Counted from the first letter of the stretch, positions 23,530-31,669 are shown. The stretch is 34,255 nt of DNA from an uncultured Archangium sp. (GCA_903905455.1 CAIVGN010000179.1:1-34255), one strand, 5' to 3'. Translations and numbers: made by a program. The notes: generated from the letters alone by a model not told the origin.

Positions 23530-24326
23530 GGGAACACCCCCGCCAGGCCGAGGCCCGAGCCGGCGGGCACCACCGCGAGCTGCACCGAGTTTCCATCTGC
23601 GGGCATCAGCAGGAAGCCGGTGATCAACGAGGCCACGCCGGCGGCCAGCGCCCCCACGGCCACCCAGCGCTGCACCTGGAGCGACTGCAACTGGCCTTCG
23701 TAGCTCGCCCGGGTGTTGAGCAGCCCCGCGGTGGAGCCGGCCGCGTCGAGGGTCGCGGTGAGCTGCGCTTCTTGCGTCAGGTGCAGCGCGCCCCACACCA
23801 GCCCGAAGACGGCGGCGGCGCCCCCGACGCCGATGAGCGTGTAGGGGAGCACGCGAGAGGGGGGCGGAGGCAGCGGCGTGCCCGTCGCCTCGGCCACCGC
23901 GTACGGCAGCATGGCGCGCAGCGCCTCGAGGGAACGCGCGAGGCGGGTCGCGCGGCCCAGCGGCTGGGCCTTCTGCGAGTCGAGGGTGTTGAGGGTCAGC
24001 TGCCAGGCCTCGCCGAGCCGGGCGAGGGTGCCGGTCATCACGAAGCGCGCGCCCAGGGCCCCGGAGAGCTCGGCCATGCACGACTTCGACGCCTCGTCAC
24101 AGCCCAGCAGCTGCTTCTGCCGGTCGAGGCCGATGAGCGATTGCAGGTCGCGGCTGGAGAGCACCTCGAAGAAGCCTACGCGCTGCACCTCGCCGGTGAT
24201 GGCGTCGGTCAGCGGGCTGGTGAGCGAGGCCTCCACGCCGGCGCCGGGCTGGAGATCGAGCACCACGAGGCGCGGCTTCTCTGGGGTCGCTGCGAGCAGC
24301 GAGACGGCGACGAGGAGGGGGGTCAC
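23526..24326 (-). CDS. CsgG/TolB-like two-TM protein, left-arm module
   Basis: 266-aa protein starting at GTG 24326; -10-like TAGGCT ends 8 nt upstream. Short signal (MTPLLVAVSLLAATPEKP), then an alpha/beta domain of the CsgG/FlgO/TolB-N type: RLVVLDLQPGAGVEA, VLSSRDLQSLIGLDRQKQLLGC (~56-77), CMAELSGALGARFVMTGTL. C-terminal half has two hydrophobic helices (~162-182 YTLIGVGGAAAVFGLVWGAL, ~219-241 WVAVGALAAGVASLITGFLL) flanking a Gln/Leu-rich segment, and ends LGLAGVFP. No lipobox, so it is not a classical CsgG pore. It is a clear paralogue of the 28277 gene, sharing DLQ.(L/M).G..RQ.QLLGC, C..(E)...ALG and the G-V-(F/L)-P end. Downstream lipoprotein overlaps by 4 nt. Confidence 0.85.
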   Translation of the reverse strand: MTPLLVAVSLLAATPEKPRLVVLDLQPGAGVEASLTSPLTDAITGEVQRVGFFEVLSSRDLQSLIGLDRQKQLLGCDEASKSCMAELSGALGARFVMTGTLARLGEAWQLTLNTLDSQKAQPLGRATRLARSLEALRAMLPYAVAEATGTPLPPPPSRVLPYTLIGVGGAAAVFGLVWGALHLTQEAQLTATLDAAGSTAGLLNTRASYEGQLQSLQVQRWVAVGALAAGVASLITGFLLMPADGNSVQLAVVPAGSGLGLAGVFP

Positions 24327-24368
24327 GGCGCGGGAGCCTAGCGGAAGCGCCGCCGAAGCCCGGAGTGA

Positions 24369-26618
24369 TCAGAAGGTGCAGATGTTGAAGGTGCACGTCG
24401 GCACGAATGGAAGCGGCGAGGCGTTGCAGCAGTCGGCGGCGACGTTGCAGCGCTCCCCGGTGCGGCTGCAGTAGCAGACGTTGGTGGTGGTGCCGCCCCA
24501 GGGCGGCGGCTGGCACTGGTAGGGCGAGCCGCGGGTGCACTCGGCGGCCGTGGTGCAGACGTCGAAGCAGCGGGCCACGCCGTCGTTGGTGCCGTCGTTG
24601 GCGCAGACCCCGTCGGGGGCGCACGCCCCGCCGCGCCGGCAGGCACCACCGCAGGAGCCGCCCCGGTCCGGGAGGCACACGCCCGACTCGCAGGCCGCGT
24701 TCCCGCTGCAGGGAGCGCCGTACTTCGCGAGGTTCTTGTCCTTCGCTTCGCAGTGCCGGCTCCAGGGGTTGCAGCCGTAGCTGCCCCCGAGGCGGTTGCA
24801 GTCGGCGTCGGTGTTGCACAGGGGCACGCAGGTGTTGGGGCCTTCCCAGTCCAGGTTCTCCTGGCAACCGTAGCTGGTGCGGCAACCGGTGGCGCCCGAG
24901 CACTGCTGGCGACAGAAGCGGCCTTCGCCGTCGACGGTGCAGGCGCTCCCCGCGGGGCACCCAGTGGAGACGCCGGCGTCGAGGAGGCAGCCGTTGAGCG
25001 CGCCGACACACGCGCCCGAGGGCCAGCCGGAGCCGAGCTCGGTGCGGCAGGTGCCCGAGGCGCACTGCGCCCCGGCGTTGCACGGCTTGCCGATGAGCAG
25101 GGCGGAGCAGGTGCCGCAGGTGGTGTTGGTGTCGGCGCAGTCGATCTGCCCGTTGCAGTTGTCGTCGAGGCCGTCGGTGCAGTTGGTCTCGGGCGCGGTG
25201 CCCACGCAGTCGGAGTCGAGGCAGTCCGCGAGGCCGTCATGGTCCTCGTCGCCGCCGCCGGTGCACAGGGTCTCGGCCTGGCGCTGGTTGCGACACACGC
25301 AGCCGGTGCCGCACGCCTGGGCGTCGCAGCCGGGGTCTTCGCAGTCGCGGTCCCCGTCGTTGTCGTTGTCGAGGCCGTCGGCGCAGAGCGCGGCGCCGGT
25401 CTCGAGGGTGCCGTTGCCGCAGAGGTTCGAGGGGCCCACGCAGTCGAGCACGTCGGCGCAGTCGCGCAGGCCGTCGGCGTCGTTGTCGGCGCGGTCGACG
25501 CAGGAGGTCTCGTGCTTCGCGCCGCCGGAGCAGGTGCAGCCCGCGCCGCAGGTGGTGCCGTCGCAGTCGGGGCCGTCGAAGCAGTCGGTCTTGCCGTCGC
25601 CGTCGTTGTCCAGGCCGTCAGTGCACGCGGTCTCGCGCTTCGCCAGGTTGGCGCACACGCAGCCCGCGCCACAGGCCGCGGTCACGCAGTCGGGATCGGC
25701 GCAATCGGAGCGGGCGTCGGCGTCGTTGTCTGAGCCGTCGGTGCAAGCGGTTTCGAAGCGGGCCAGCGCCCGGCACTCGCAACCCGCGCCGCAGCTCCTG
25801 GTGCCGCAGTCGGGGTCGGCACAGTCGAGGAGGTTGTCGTGATCATTGTCGAGGCCATCGGTGCACGAGGTCTCGGTGGCGCGCGCTTGCAGGCAGGTGC
25901 AGCCCACGCCACACGACTGGTTCGCGCAGTCGGCGTCGGCGCAGTCGGCGCGGGTGTCGGCGTCGTTGTCGAAGCCGTCGTCGCAGGTGCCCTCGCCGCG
26001 CAGCCCGCCGTGACACGCGCAGCCCGTGCCGCAGCCCTGGCCTTCACACTCGGAGTCGAGGCAGTCGACCTTCGTGTCACCGTCGTTGTCCTGCGCGTCT
26101 CCACAGTTGGCCTCGCCCTTCACCCCGCCGTCGGTGCATGCGCAGCCGGCGCCGCAGGCCTGGCCCAGGCACTCGGGGTCGGCGCAGTCGAAGGCGCCGT
26201 CGTCGTCGTTGTCCACCTCGTCGCCGCACAGGGAACTGGCCTCGGGGCCGCCGTCACCGCAGCGGGGGCGCGCGCGGCAGTCGGGGTCGGCGCAGTCGAT
26301 CTTCCCGTCGGCGTTGTCGTCGAGGCCGTTGTCGCAGACCTCGAGGCGCAGGCAGGCGCTGGAGGCCTGGCAGGCGACGTCGTCACAGTCGGTGAAGCCG
26401 TTGCGGTCGTCGTCCACCTGGTTCCCGCAGTCTTCCGGCAGGCGCATGCAGCCGGGGGTGGTGAAGCAGGTGGGGTCGAGGCAGTCGGCCTTGCCGTCGT
26501 CGTTGTCGTCGACGCCGTTGGAGCAGAGCTCGCGCTTCATCGGGGTGACGGGCTCTCCCACGCAGCCGAGGGCGACGAAGGTCACGACGGCGAGCGCGCA
26601 GGAGAGAGGAATTTTCAT
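24369..26618 (-). CDS. Lipoprotein with 13 Cys/Asp metal-binding-type repeats
   Basis: 749-aa protein. ATG at 26618 gives signal MKIPLSCALAVVTFVALGC (lipobox ALGC). About 13 consecutive repeats (~residues 30-495) follow the form C.DG.DND.DG..DC.DPDC, seven of them with an added CG.GC.C. The DxDxDG core resembles EF-hand/thrombospondin-3/MopE-type metal-binding loops, most likely for Ca2+, cross-linked by disulfides. The last ~250 residues are a different Cys-rich region (CNAGAQCASGTC, CNTDADCNRLGGSYGC, CNVAADCC) with the ending TCTFNICTF. It would form a stiff, Ca-dependent surface rod. First gene of the left arm, 42 bp before the CsgG/TolB-like gene and divergent from 26710 across 91 bp. Confidence 0.88.
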   Translation of the reverse strand: MKIPLSCALAVVTFVALGCVGEPVTPMKRELCSNGVDDNDDGKADCLDPTCFTTPGCMRLPEDCGNQVDDDRNGFTDCDDVACQASSACLRLEVCDNGLDDNADGKIDCADPDCRARPRCGDGGPEASSLCGDEVDNDDDGAFDCADPECLGQACGAGCACTDGGVKGEANCGDAQDNDGDTKVDCLDSECEGQGCGTGCACHGGLRGEGTCDDGFDNDADTRADCADADCANQSCGVGCTCLQARATETSCTDGLDNDHDNLLDCADPDCGTRSCGAGCECRALARFETACTDGSDNDADARSDCADPDCVTAACGAGCVCANLAKRETACTDGLDNDGDGKTDCFDGPDCDGTTCGAGCTCSGGAKHETSCVDRADNDADGLRDCADVLDCVGPSNLCGNGTLETGAALCADGLDNDNDGDRDCEDPGCDAQACGTGCVCRNQRQAETLCTGGGDEDHDGLADCLDSDCVGTAPETNCTDGLDDNCNGQIDCADTNTTCGTCSALLIGKPCNAGAQCASGTCRTELGSGWPSGACVGALNGCLLDAGVSTGCPAGSACTVDGEGRFCRQQCSGATGCRTSYGCQENLDWEGPNTCVPLCNTDADCNRLGGSYGCNPWSRHCEAKDKNLAKYGAPCSGNAACESGVCLPDRGGSCGGACRRGGACAPDGVCANDGTNDGVARCFDVCTTAAECTRGSPYQCQPPPWGGTTTNVCYCSRTGERCNVAADCCNASPLPFVPTCTFNICTF

Positions 26619-26709
26619 GGCGTGGCGGAAGGGCCACTCTTCGCACACCTCGGCCGGGAATTCACGCCACCGGGGGGAAACCTGCGGCTACAACGGTCCT
26701 CGCGTGTCG
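26619..26709. promoter_or_regulatory. Divergent promoter region at the centre of the mirror-image locus
   Basis: 91 bp between the opposing starts at 26618 and 26710. On the plus strand a -10-like CTACAAC ends 9 nt before an in-frame GTG (26704) and 15 nt before ATG 26710. On the minus strand no clear -10 is visible. The interval contains GAATTC and no other palindrome of note. Confidence 0.5.
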
Positions 26710-28194
26710 ATGCGCTCTCTCCTGATGATGCTGGTGTGCGGGGTCTCGCTCGCGGCGTGGGCCGGGGCGCCGCCGCCTGCGCCGACGCGGCTGTGGATCA
26801 CCGGTGGCGTCGCGGGGCGCCAGTACCAGCAGGAGTTCGTGGCCCAGCCGCCAGTGAACCTCACCGGCTTCTCGCCGACGACGCTGCACCTCTCGGGGGC
26901 GCACTTCTTCAACCGCTTCGGCGTCGACGTCGAGGGGCGCGGCGAGCTGTTCTTCGCGAAGCAAACCGTGCCGGCCACGGGCCTGAGCGTGCCCCTGCCG
27001 GCGTTCGATCTCTCGGCGGCGGCCGCGGTGCGCTTCGTGCCGCTCTCGTGGTTGACCTTCGAGGGCCAGGTGGGCTGGGCGGTGGGCGAACGCTCGGTCA
27101 TCACCCAGGACGGGGCGCTGGGCACGGCCCACCTGTTCTTCACCGGCCCCTCGCTGGGGCTGGTGGCGGGGCTGGCGCCGACGCGCGCCGTCTCGGGCCA
27201 GCTCTACGTGCGCGCGGTGCCGGTGGTCTTCGGGCTGGGCACGCCCACGAACTTCAGGCTGCTCTCCTTGAGCGTGGGCGCGCAGGCCTCGCTGGGCGCG
27301 CTGCACCTGGGAGACGCGCAGCTCGGCGTCGCGGTGTCGGTCGAATACGCGGCCACGGGCATGGTGACCAACGCGAGCTGGGCGAACCAGAACGCGCTGC
27401 GGCTCGGGGTCGGGCTCTCCGTGCAGCAGTGGATGGAGGAGCCGCCGCCGCCGAAGCCGGCGCTGCCCTCGTTGAAGGGCCGGGTGCTGTCGTCGACGGA
27501 TCAGCCGGTGGAAGGCGCGGTGGTGGTGCTCGACGACACGGAGCGCACGCGCAGCGACGCCTCCGGGGCGTTCACCTTCGCGGGCGTGGCGCGAGGCAAG
27601 CACCGGGTGAGCGCGTCGAAGGAAGGCGCCTCGCCGGTGTCCCTCGAGGTGACCACGCCTTCGAGCGCGGTGGTGCTCACGCTGGGCGCGCCGACGGGGC
27701 CGGGGCGGGTGGCCGGCGTGGTGCGCGCGGGCGCCACGGTGCTCGCAGGCGCCGAGGTGCTGGCGGTGGAGACGCAGCAGCGCGCGAAGAGCGGCGCGGA
27801 CGGCACGTACCTGCTCCCCCGCGTGGGCCCGGGGCCGGTGACGGTGCAGGTGAAGGCCGAGGGCTTCACCAGCGCGGAAGAGGTGGTGCAGGTCGCGCCG
27901 GGCGGCGAGGCGGCGGTGGACTTCACGTTGACCCCGTCCACGGTGGCGGTGCGGGCGACGCTGCGCGGGCTCATTCGCGACACCAGCGGCGAGCCGGTGA
28001 AGGCCACGGTGCGGGTGGTGGAGCTCAAGCTCAAGCTGCAGGTCAAGGCCGACGGGCGCTTCACGGCCGACGTGCCGAGCGGGAAGTACACCCTGGTCAT
28101 CGAGGCCCGGGGCTTCGTGGCCCAGACCAAGACCGTCGAGGTGTCGGGTGGAGACCAGGCCATCTTCCACGCGGTGCTGGAGCGGGTGCGCTGA
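26710..28194 (+). CDS. Beta-barrel-like protein with carboxypeptidase-regulatory repeats
   Basis: 494-aa exported protein. The ATG at 26710 begins MRSLLMMLVCGVSLAAWAGAP with a typical cleavage site after AWA; a GTG at 26704 is also in frame. Residues ~25-238 are alternating aromatic strands (HFFNRFGVDVEGRGELFF, LTFEGQVGWAVGE, LYVRAVPVVFGLG, LLSLSVGAQASLG, QLGVAVSVEYAATG), consistent with an outer-membrane barrel of about ten strands. After a Pro-rich hinge (EEPPPPKPALP) come three CarboxypepD_reg-like beta-sandwich units (~258-325, ~335-410, ~420-494; motifs LKGRVLSSTDQPVEGAVVVL, SDASGAFTFAGVARGKH, SGADGTYLLPRVGPG). First gene of the right arm, 82 bp before the CsgG/TolB-like gene. Probable surface anchor or pore; unproven. 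Confidence 0.78.
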   Translation: MRSLLMMLVCGVSLAAWAGAPPPAPTRLWITGGVAGRQYQQEFVAQPPVNLTGFSPTTLHLSGAHFFNRFGVDVEGRGELFFAKQTVPATGLSVPLPAFDLSAAAAVRFVPLSWLTFEGQVGWAVGERSVITQDGALGTAHLFFTGPSLGLVAGLAPTRAVSGQLYVRAVPVVFGLGTPTNFRLLSLSVGAQASLGALHLGDAQLGVAVSVEYAATGMVTNASWANQNALRLGVGLSVQQWMEEPPPPKPALPSLKGRVLSSTDQPVEGAVVVLDDTERTRSDASGAFTFAGVARGKHRVSASKEGASPVSLEVTTPSSAVVLTLGAPTGPGRVAGVVRAGATVLAGAEVLAVETQQRAKSGADGTYLLPRVGPGPVTVQVKAEGFTSAEEVVQVAPGGEAAVDFTLTPSTVAVRATLRGLIRDTSGEPVKATVRVVELKLKLQVKADGRFTADVPSGKYTLVIEARGFVAQTKTVEVSGGDQAIFHAVLERVR

Positions 28195-28276
28195 GCGGAC
28201 CCGGAGTTCCCCCCGCGCCCGAGCGACGCCACCGGCGCTCGTGATTCGGTCGGGCGTTGTAGTAATGGCCCGGCCC

Positions 28277-29113
28277 ATGCTCACAGCGTTCCTGGTGGTG
28301 TCGATGACGGCGGCGCCGGTGGTGGCCAAGCCCGTCACCCTGGCGTTGCCCGGCCTGAACGCGGTGAACCTGGCCCCGGGAGAGAGCGATCTCCAGGCCG
28401 AGCTCATCGCGCAGAAGTTCATCGCCCACGGGGTCGAGGTGAAGACCGCGAGGGATCTCCAGACGATGCTGGGCATGGAGCGGCAGCGGCAGTTGTTGGG
28501 TTGCTCGGACAACAACGCGTGCATCGTGGAGATGACGGCAGCGTTGGGAGTCGACGGGGTGCTCATCGGCGACCTGGGCCTGCTCAACGGCGAGTACGTG
28601 CTGAACCTGAAGGTGCTGGCCTCGAGCAGCGGCAAGGTGCTGGCGTTGCACAACGCGCGCGCGCCGGCGAAGCAGCTCGAAGTGATGCTGGAGAACGCGG
28701 TGCGCGGCATCCTCAAGAGCCTATCGGGGCCGATGAAGCACTCGGAGCTGGCGGTGGGCGTCGAGCCGTTGCCGCTGACGGGCGTGGAGCAGTCGGCCGG
28801 CGCGGTGCGGACCTGGGCGCTGGCCCCGGCGGTGGTGGGCGTGGCGGCGCTGGGGGCGGGCGTGGTGATGCAGGTGCTCGCGGGCAACCAGTTCACCGAC
28901 CTGAGCACCCACCACTACCCCGAGCCTGAAGCGCTCCAGCGGCGCAACGACGGGCAGCAGCTCGAGACCGGCGCGAACATCGCGCTGATTGGTGGAGGCG
29001 TGGCCGTCGCGGCGGCCGCGGTGATGTTCTTCGCAGGAGGTTCGAGCGTGACGCCCACGGTCGCGCTGGGTCCTCAAGGCGGAATGATTGGCGTGACCGG
29101 GGTGCTGCCGTGA
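28277..29113 (+). CDS. CsgG/TolB-like two-TM protein, right-arm module
   Basis: 278-aa protein. The ATG at 28277 is preferred; an in-frame ATG at 28265 overlaps a -10-like TAGTAA (11 nt before 28277). Signal MLTAFLVVSMTAAPVVA is followed by a CsgG/TolB-N type domain: TLALPGLNAVNL, ELIAQKFIAHGVEV, RDLQTMLGMERQRQLLGC (~59-77), CIVEMTAALGVDGVLIGDLGLL. C-terminal helices ~179-200 (ALAPAVVGVAALGAGVVMQV) and ~235-256 (IALIGGGVAVAAAAVMFFAG) bracket a polar segment, and the protein ends GVTGVLP. Paralogue of the 24326 gene, in the same position relative to a GTGA-overlapping lipoprotein gene, on the opposite strand. Role unknown; a pump/secretion or envelope-sensing function is only a family-level guess. 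Confidence 0.85.
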   Translation: MLTAFLVVSMTAAPVVAKPVTLALPGLNAVNLAPGESDLQAELIAQKFIAHGVEVKTARDLQTMLGMERQRQLLGCSDNNACIVEMTAALGVDGVLIGDLGLLNGEYVLNLKVLASSSGKVLALHNARAPAKQLEVMLENAVRGILKSLSGPMKHSELAVGVEPLPLTGVEQSAGAVRTWALAPAVVGVAALGAGVVMQVLAGNQFTDLSTHHYPEPEALQRRNDGQQLETGANIALIGGGVAVAAAAVMFFAGGSSVTPTVALGPQGGMIGVTGVLP

Positions 29114-30285
29114 AGCGCGTGATGCTTGCAGTGGTGGTGCTGTCGCTGGCGGCCTGCCGCAACTGGGAAGAGGCGTACGACAACTCCATCGACGGAGGCG
29201 CGACGGGTGGTGGGACCGGCGGCGCGACGGGCGGCGGAACCGGAGGCGCGACGGGCGGTGGGACCGGAGGCGCGACGGGTGGTGGGACCGGAGGCGCGAC
29301 GGGTGGTGGGACCGGAGGCGCGACGGGCGGTGGGACCGGAGGCGCGACGGGCGGTGGGACCGGAGGCGCGACGGGTGGTGGGACCGGCGACGCGGGCATC
29401 TGCGGTGGCGCCTGGTGCCTCTTCAGCAGCGGCTCGAGCGGGAACTTCGAAGCCACCCAGGGCGTGTGGGCCTCGAGCCCCAACGACGCCTGGGCGACGG
29501 CCTGGGGAGCGCAGGTGCTGCACTGGGACGGGATCTCCTGGACCCGACTGTCGATCTCCGCGTTTGGCCAGGAAACCAACGCCGTGTGGGGGACGTCGAG
29601 CTCGCGCGTCTTCGTCGGCGGAGCCAACGGCACCGCGTACCTCGGCCCGCCCTTCACGGTCGCCAAGGAACTGGTGGTTCCTGGCTTCGCGGGACTCGTC
29701 GGCATTCACGGCCTTGCGGACGGCGGGTCGGTCTACGCGACCGGCAGAGACCGCGAGATCTTCCGCTACAACGGCACGCAGTGGGCGCAGCTCGATGCGG
29801 GTGTTCCGCTCGTTGCCAAGCAGGGGTGGCGAGCCATCACCGTGGTGAGCGAAACGGACATCTGGGTTGGCGGTTCGGGCGGCATGGTGATGCACAGCGC
29901 TGACGGCGTCGCGTGGACGCAGGTCAGTACCGGGACCACCGAGGACATCCACCGCGCGTTCGCCAACGGCCCCCAGGACGTGTGGTTCGTCGGGAACTCC
30001 GGCCTGGTCCTGCGGTGGAACGGGACCGCGTTCAACGAGAGCTACTGCGCCTCCTGCGGCGACATCTGGGGTCTGTGGGGCCGGGCCACTGACAACATGT
30101 GGCTCCTTGGCAGCAACAATTCGCTCGTGCACTGGGACGGCCAGGCTTTCACGCGCGTGCCGGGGATCGAGCCCAGCGCCGACCCCTCCTATGGCGCGGG
30201 CCTGTGGGGTGCCGGTGACAACGACCTCTTCCTCGTGACGCACTTCGCGGACGGCGGGAGCGGAGCGCTTCACTACCGCCGCTGA
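29110..30285 (+). CDS. Beta-propeller lipoprotein with Gly/Thr linker, right-arm module
   Basis: 391-aa protein starting at GTG 29110, inside the previous stop (GTGA). Signal MKRVMLAVVVLSLAAC gives lipobox LAAC. Residues ~29-92 are eight GGATGGGT units (24-bp repeats, 29194-29385), a flexible tether. The C-terminal ~290 residues show about seven repeats of the form (V/I)WG.S..D.W..G..G.(V/L)..WDG..WT.(V/L), e.g. SPNDAWATAWGAQVLHWDG, GPQDVWFVGNSGLVLRWNG, ATDNMWLLGSNNSLVHWDG, fitting a seven-bladed beta-propeller. Likely surface-exposed binding domain. It is the right-arm counterpart of the left-arm lipoprotein at 23529. Confidence 0.85.
   Translation: MKRVMLAVVVLSLAACRNWEEAYDNSIDGGATGGGTGGATGGGTGGATGGGTGGATGGGTGGATGGGTGGATGGGTGGATGGGTGGATGGGTGDAGICGGAWCLFSSGSSGNFEATQGVWASSPNDAWATAWGAQVLHWDGISWTRLSISAFGQETNAVWGTSSSRVFVGGANGTAYLGPPFTVAKELVVPGFAGLVGIHGLADGGSVYATGRDREIFRYNGTQWAQLDAGVPLVAKQGWRAITVVSETDIWVGGSGGMVMHSADGVAWTQVSTGTTEDIHRAFANGPQDVWFVGNSGLVLRWNGTAFNESYCASCGDIWGLWGRATDNMWLLGSNNSLVHWDGQAFTRVPGIEPSADPSYGAGLWGAGDNDLFLVTHFADGGSGALHYRR
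29194..29385 (+). repeat. 24-bp in-frame tandem repeat, 8 units (GGATGGGT)
   Basis: Eight copies of GG(A/C)GGCGCGACGGG(T/C)GG(T/C)GG(G/A)ACC. Near-identity of the units suggests recent expansion or gene conversion; unit length preserves frame. Confidence 0.92.
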
Positions 30286-30353
30286 CGCCCCACGCGTCCA
30301 GGCACGTAGCTGAGGCATTGTTTCGACGCTTCAGGGTGAGCTAGCCTGCGCCC

Positions 30354-31139
30354 ATGCAGGTGGACCGCTGGCCGATCATTGGTCGTTCGCAGCTCATCCG
30401 GGCCTTTCGCCCAGGGGAACGGGCGACGAAAGAGGCCCCTTTTCGAACGCTCCGCACCCACGGTTGGGCCACGGCCGGAGTGAGCGTCGTGACCCGGAAT
30501 GAAAGCAGCGCCACGGGCCGACTCACCATCTTCAGTGTTCTCAACATGGACGCCGCACGCCTCGCGCGCGAGGGGGAACATCGGGGCGCGACGACGTTGG
30601 CGAAGGCCGCCGCGACCATCGAGGCGAGCGCGGAATTCCTTCTCCTCAAGCAGTTCCTCACGGGCCACAGCATCAAGGACGTCTCCGCGGTCCTCGACGG
30701 CGGCACGGAGGAAGCCCAGTGGACAGACGTTCACGAACTCTTGAAGCGCCTTGCACGTGAAACGAACTCGACCCGCGCCCGCTGTTCCCCGAAGGTGAAG
30801 CTCCCGGAGGTCTTCGCAGGCAAGCTCTCCCGGGAGCGCGGGCTGCTCATCCTCAACGCAGACGGAGGGGGCCGAACCGCCGTGCCGCCATCGCTCGCGA
30901 AGGCCGTGCACCGGGAAAACGTCGGCGATTGCCTCGCGCTGGAGACTGAACAACTCGACGACCATCAGATGGTGGTCAACGCGTTGCCAGGCATCGACAC
31001 GGGGCCTGCCTCGGCGCCCGGGTTCAGCCCGTTCGGCCGCAACGCGCGGGTGCATGCCTTGACGAAGGCGGACGCGAAACGCCTTGCGGGCACGCCCGCG
31101 CCCTTGAGAATCCTTGTTCCTGTCGCCATTGGCGCATGA
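30354..31139 (+). CDS. Unknown protein in a two-gene cassette with a GNAT acetyltransferase
   Basis: 261-aa soluble protein; I recognise no family. ATG at 30354 with -10-like TAGCCT 6 nt upstream. Helical middle (~65-145: MDAARLAREGEHRG, TLAKAAATIEASAEFLLLKQFL, EEAQWTDVHELLKRLARE) and a C-terminal half with LERGLLILN-like strand (GLLILNADGGG), a conserved-looking DDHQMVVNALPG and the ending PLRILVPVAIG. Its TGA overlaps the next ATG (ATGA), so the two products are probably made together. Codon choice is visibly less GC3-biased than in neighbours (e.g. ATT, GTT, AAA are frequent), which would fit acquisition by transfer. Could be a substrate, partner or antidote of the acetyltransferase; none of this is shown. 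Confidence 0.65.
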   Translation: MQVDRWPIIGRSQLIRAFRPGERATKEAPFRTLRTHGWATAGVSVVTRNESSATGRLTIFSVLNMDAARLAREGEHRGATTLAKAAATIEASAEFLLLKQFLTGHSIKDVSAVLDGGTEEAQWTDVHELLKRLARETNSTRARCSPKVKLPEVFAGKLSRERGLLILNADGGGRTAVPPSLAKAVHRENVGDCLALETEQLDDHQMVVNALPGIDTGPASAPGFSPFGRNARVHALTKADAKRLAGTPAPLRILVPVAIGA

Positions 31140-31669
31140 GTCGGCCCGAGTGGCAGCTTCGTCCCGCGCGCCCCCAGGACCGCGCGCTGATCAAGCGCTT
31201 CGCGTGCGCCGCCCCGACGGTTCCGTGGGAGCGCGAAGCGGAGCACTTCATTCAGCACGGCCTCTGCGACTGGGCGTTCGACACGTTCGCCCGGAAGAAC
31301 GACCCTCGGCTCCTTCTCCTGTTTCATCGAAAGAGCGGGGAACTCGTCGGCGTCGCCGCCCATGAGCGCACCGAACTCCGCTACGGCAGGACGCAGCCGT
31401 TCGCGGCGACCAAGCTCGAGGTGGTCGCCATCGCACGGAAGTGGCAGGGCCAGCGGTTCAAGAGCGGCGACCGGGTCAGCGATGTCCTGTTGTCTGCGGT
31501 CATGACCGATGTCGCAGCGCGCGTGCCTCCGAGACACGCCCGGGTGTTCGCGATCGCTCATGAGAAGAACGTGCGCAGCATCGCCGCCCTGGTCCGCCAC
31601 GGACTCGTCGAAGAACTCAGCCGGGTCGACCCGAGCTATCGACGACTCGTGACGCCGCACCGGCGATGA
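31136..31669 (+). CDS. GNAT-family N-acetyltransferase
   Basis: 177-aa protein. Start ATG 31136 overlaps the preceding stop. The N-terminus WQLRPARPQDRALIKRFACA is the usual GNAT opening; a motif A-like LEVVAIARKWQGQRFKSGDRVSDVLL (~85-110, V-A-I-x-x-x-x-Q-G) would bind acetyl-CoA pyrophosphate, and VFAIAHEKNVRSIAALVRHGLVEE (~140-163) is the late motif B (N...A...L...G). The Gly-rich loop is less canonical (QGQRFKSG rather than QGxGxG). Acceptor unknown: protein, small molecule or aminoacyl-tRNA. Being coupled to an unknown gene in an atypical-composition cassette hints at an accessory or conflict role, but TacT-type toxins usually pair with a small RHH antitoxin, which is absent. Confidence 0.75.
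   Translation: MSRPEWQLRPARPQDRALIKRFACAAPTVPWEREAEHFIQHGLCDWAFDTFARKNDPRLLLLFHRKSGELVGVAAHERTELRYGRTQPFAATKLEVVAIARKWQGQRFKSGDRVSDVLLSAVMTDVAARVPPRHARVFAIAHEKNVRSIAALVRHGLVEELSRVDPSYRRLVTPHRR

Noticed and set aside
25839-28244. Long plus-strand frame spanning the divergent gap and the Cys-rich repeat gene
   Set aside because: The first part is Val/Gly/Ala-rich antisense of the DNDxDG repeats and the second an out-of-frame reading of the 26710 gene; neither has protein-like motifs.
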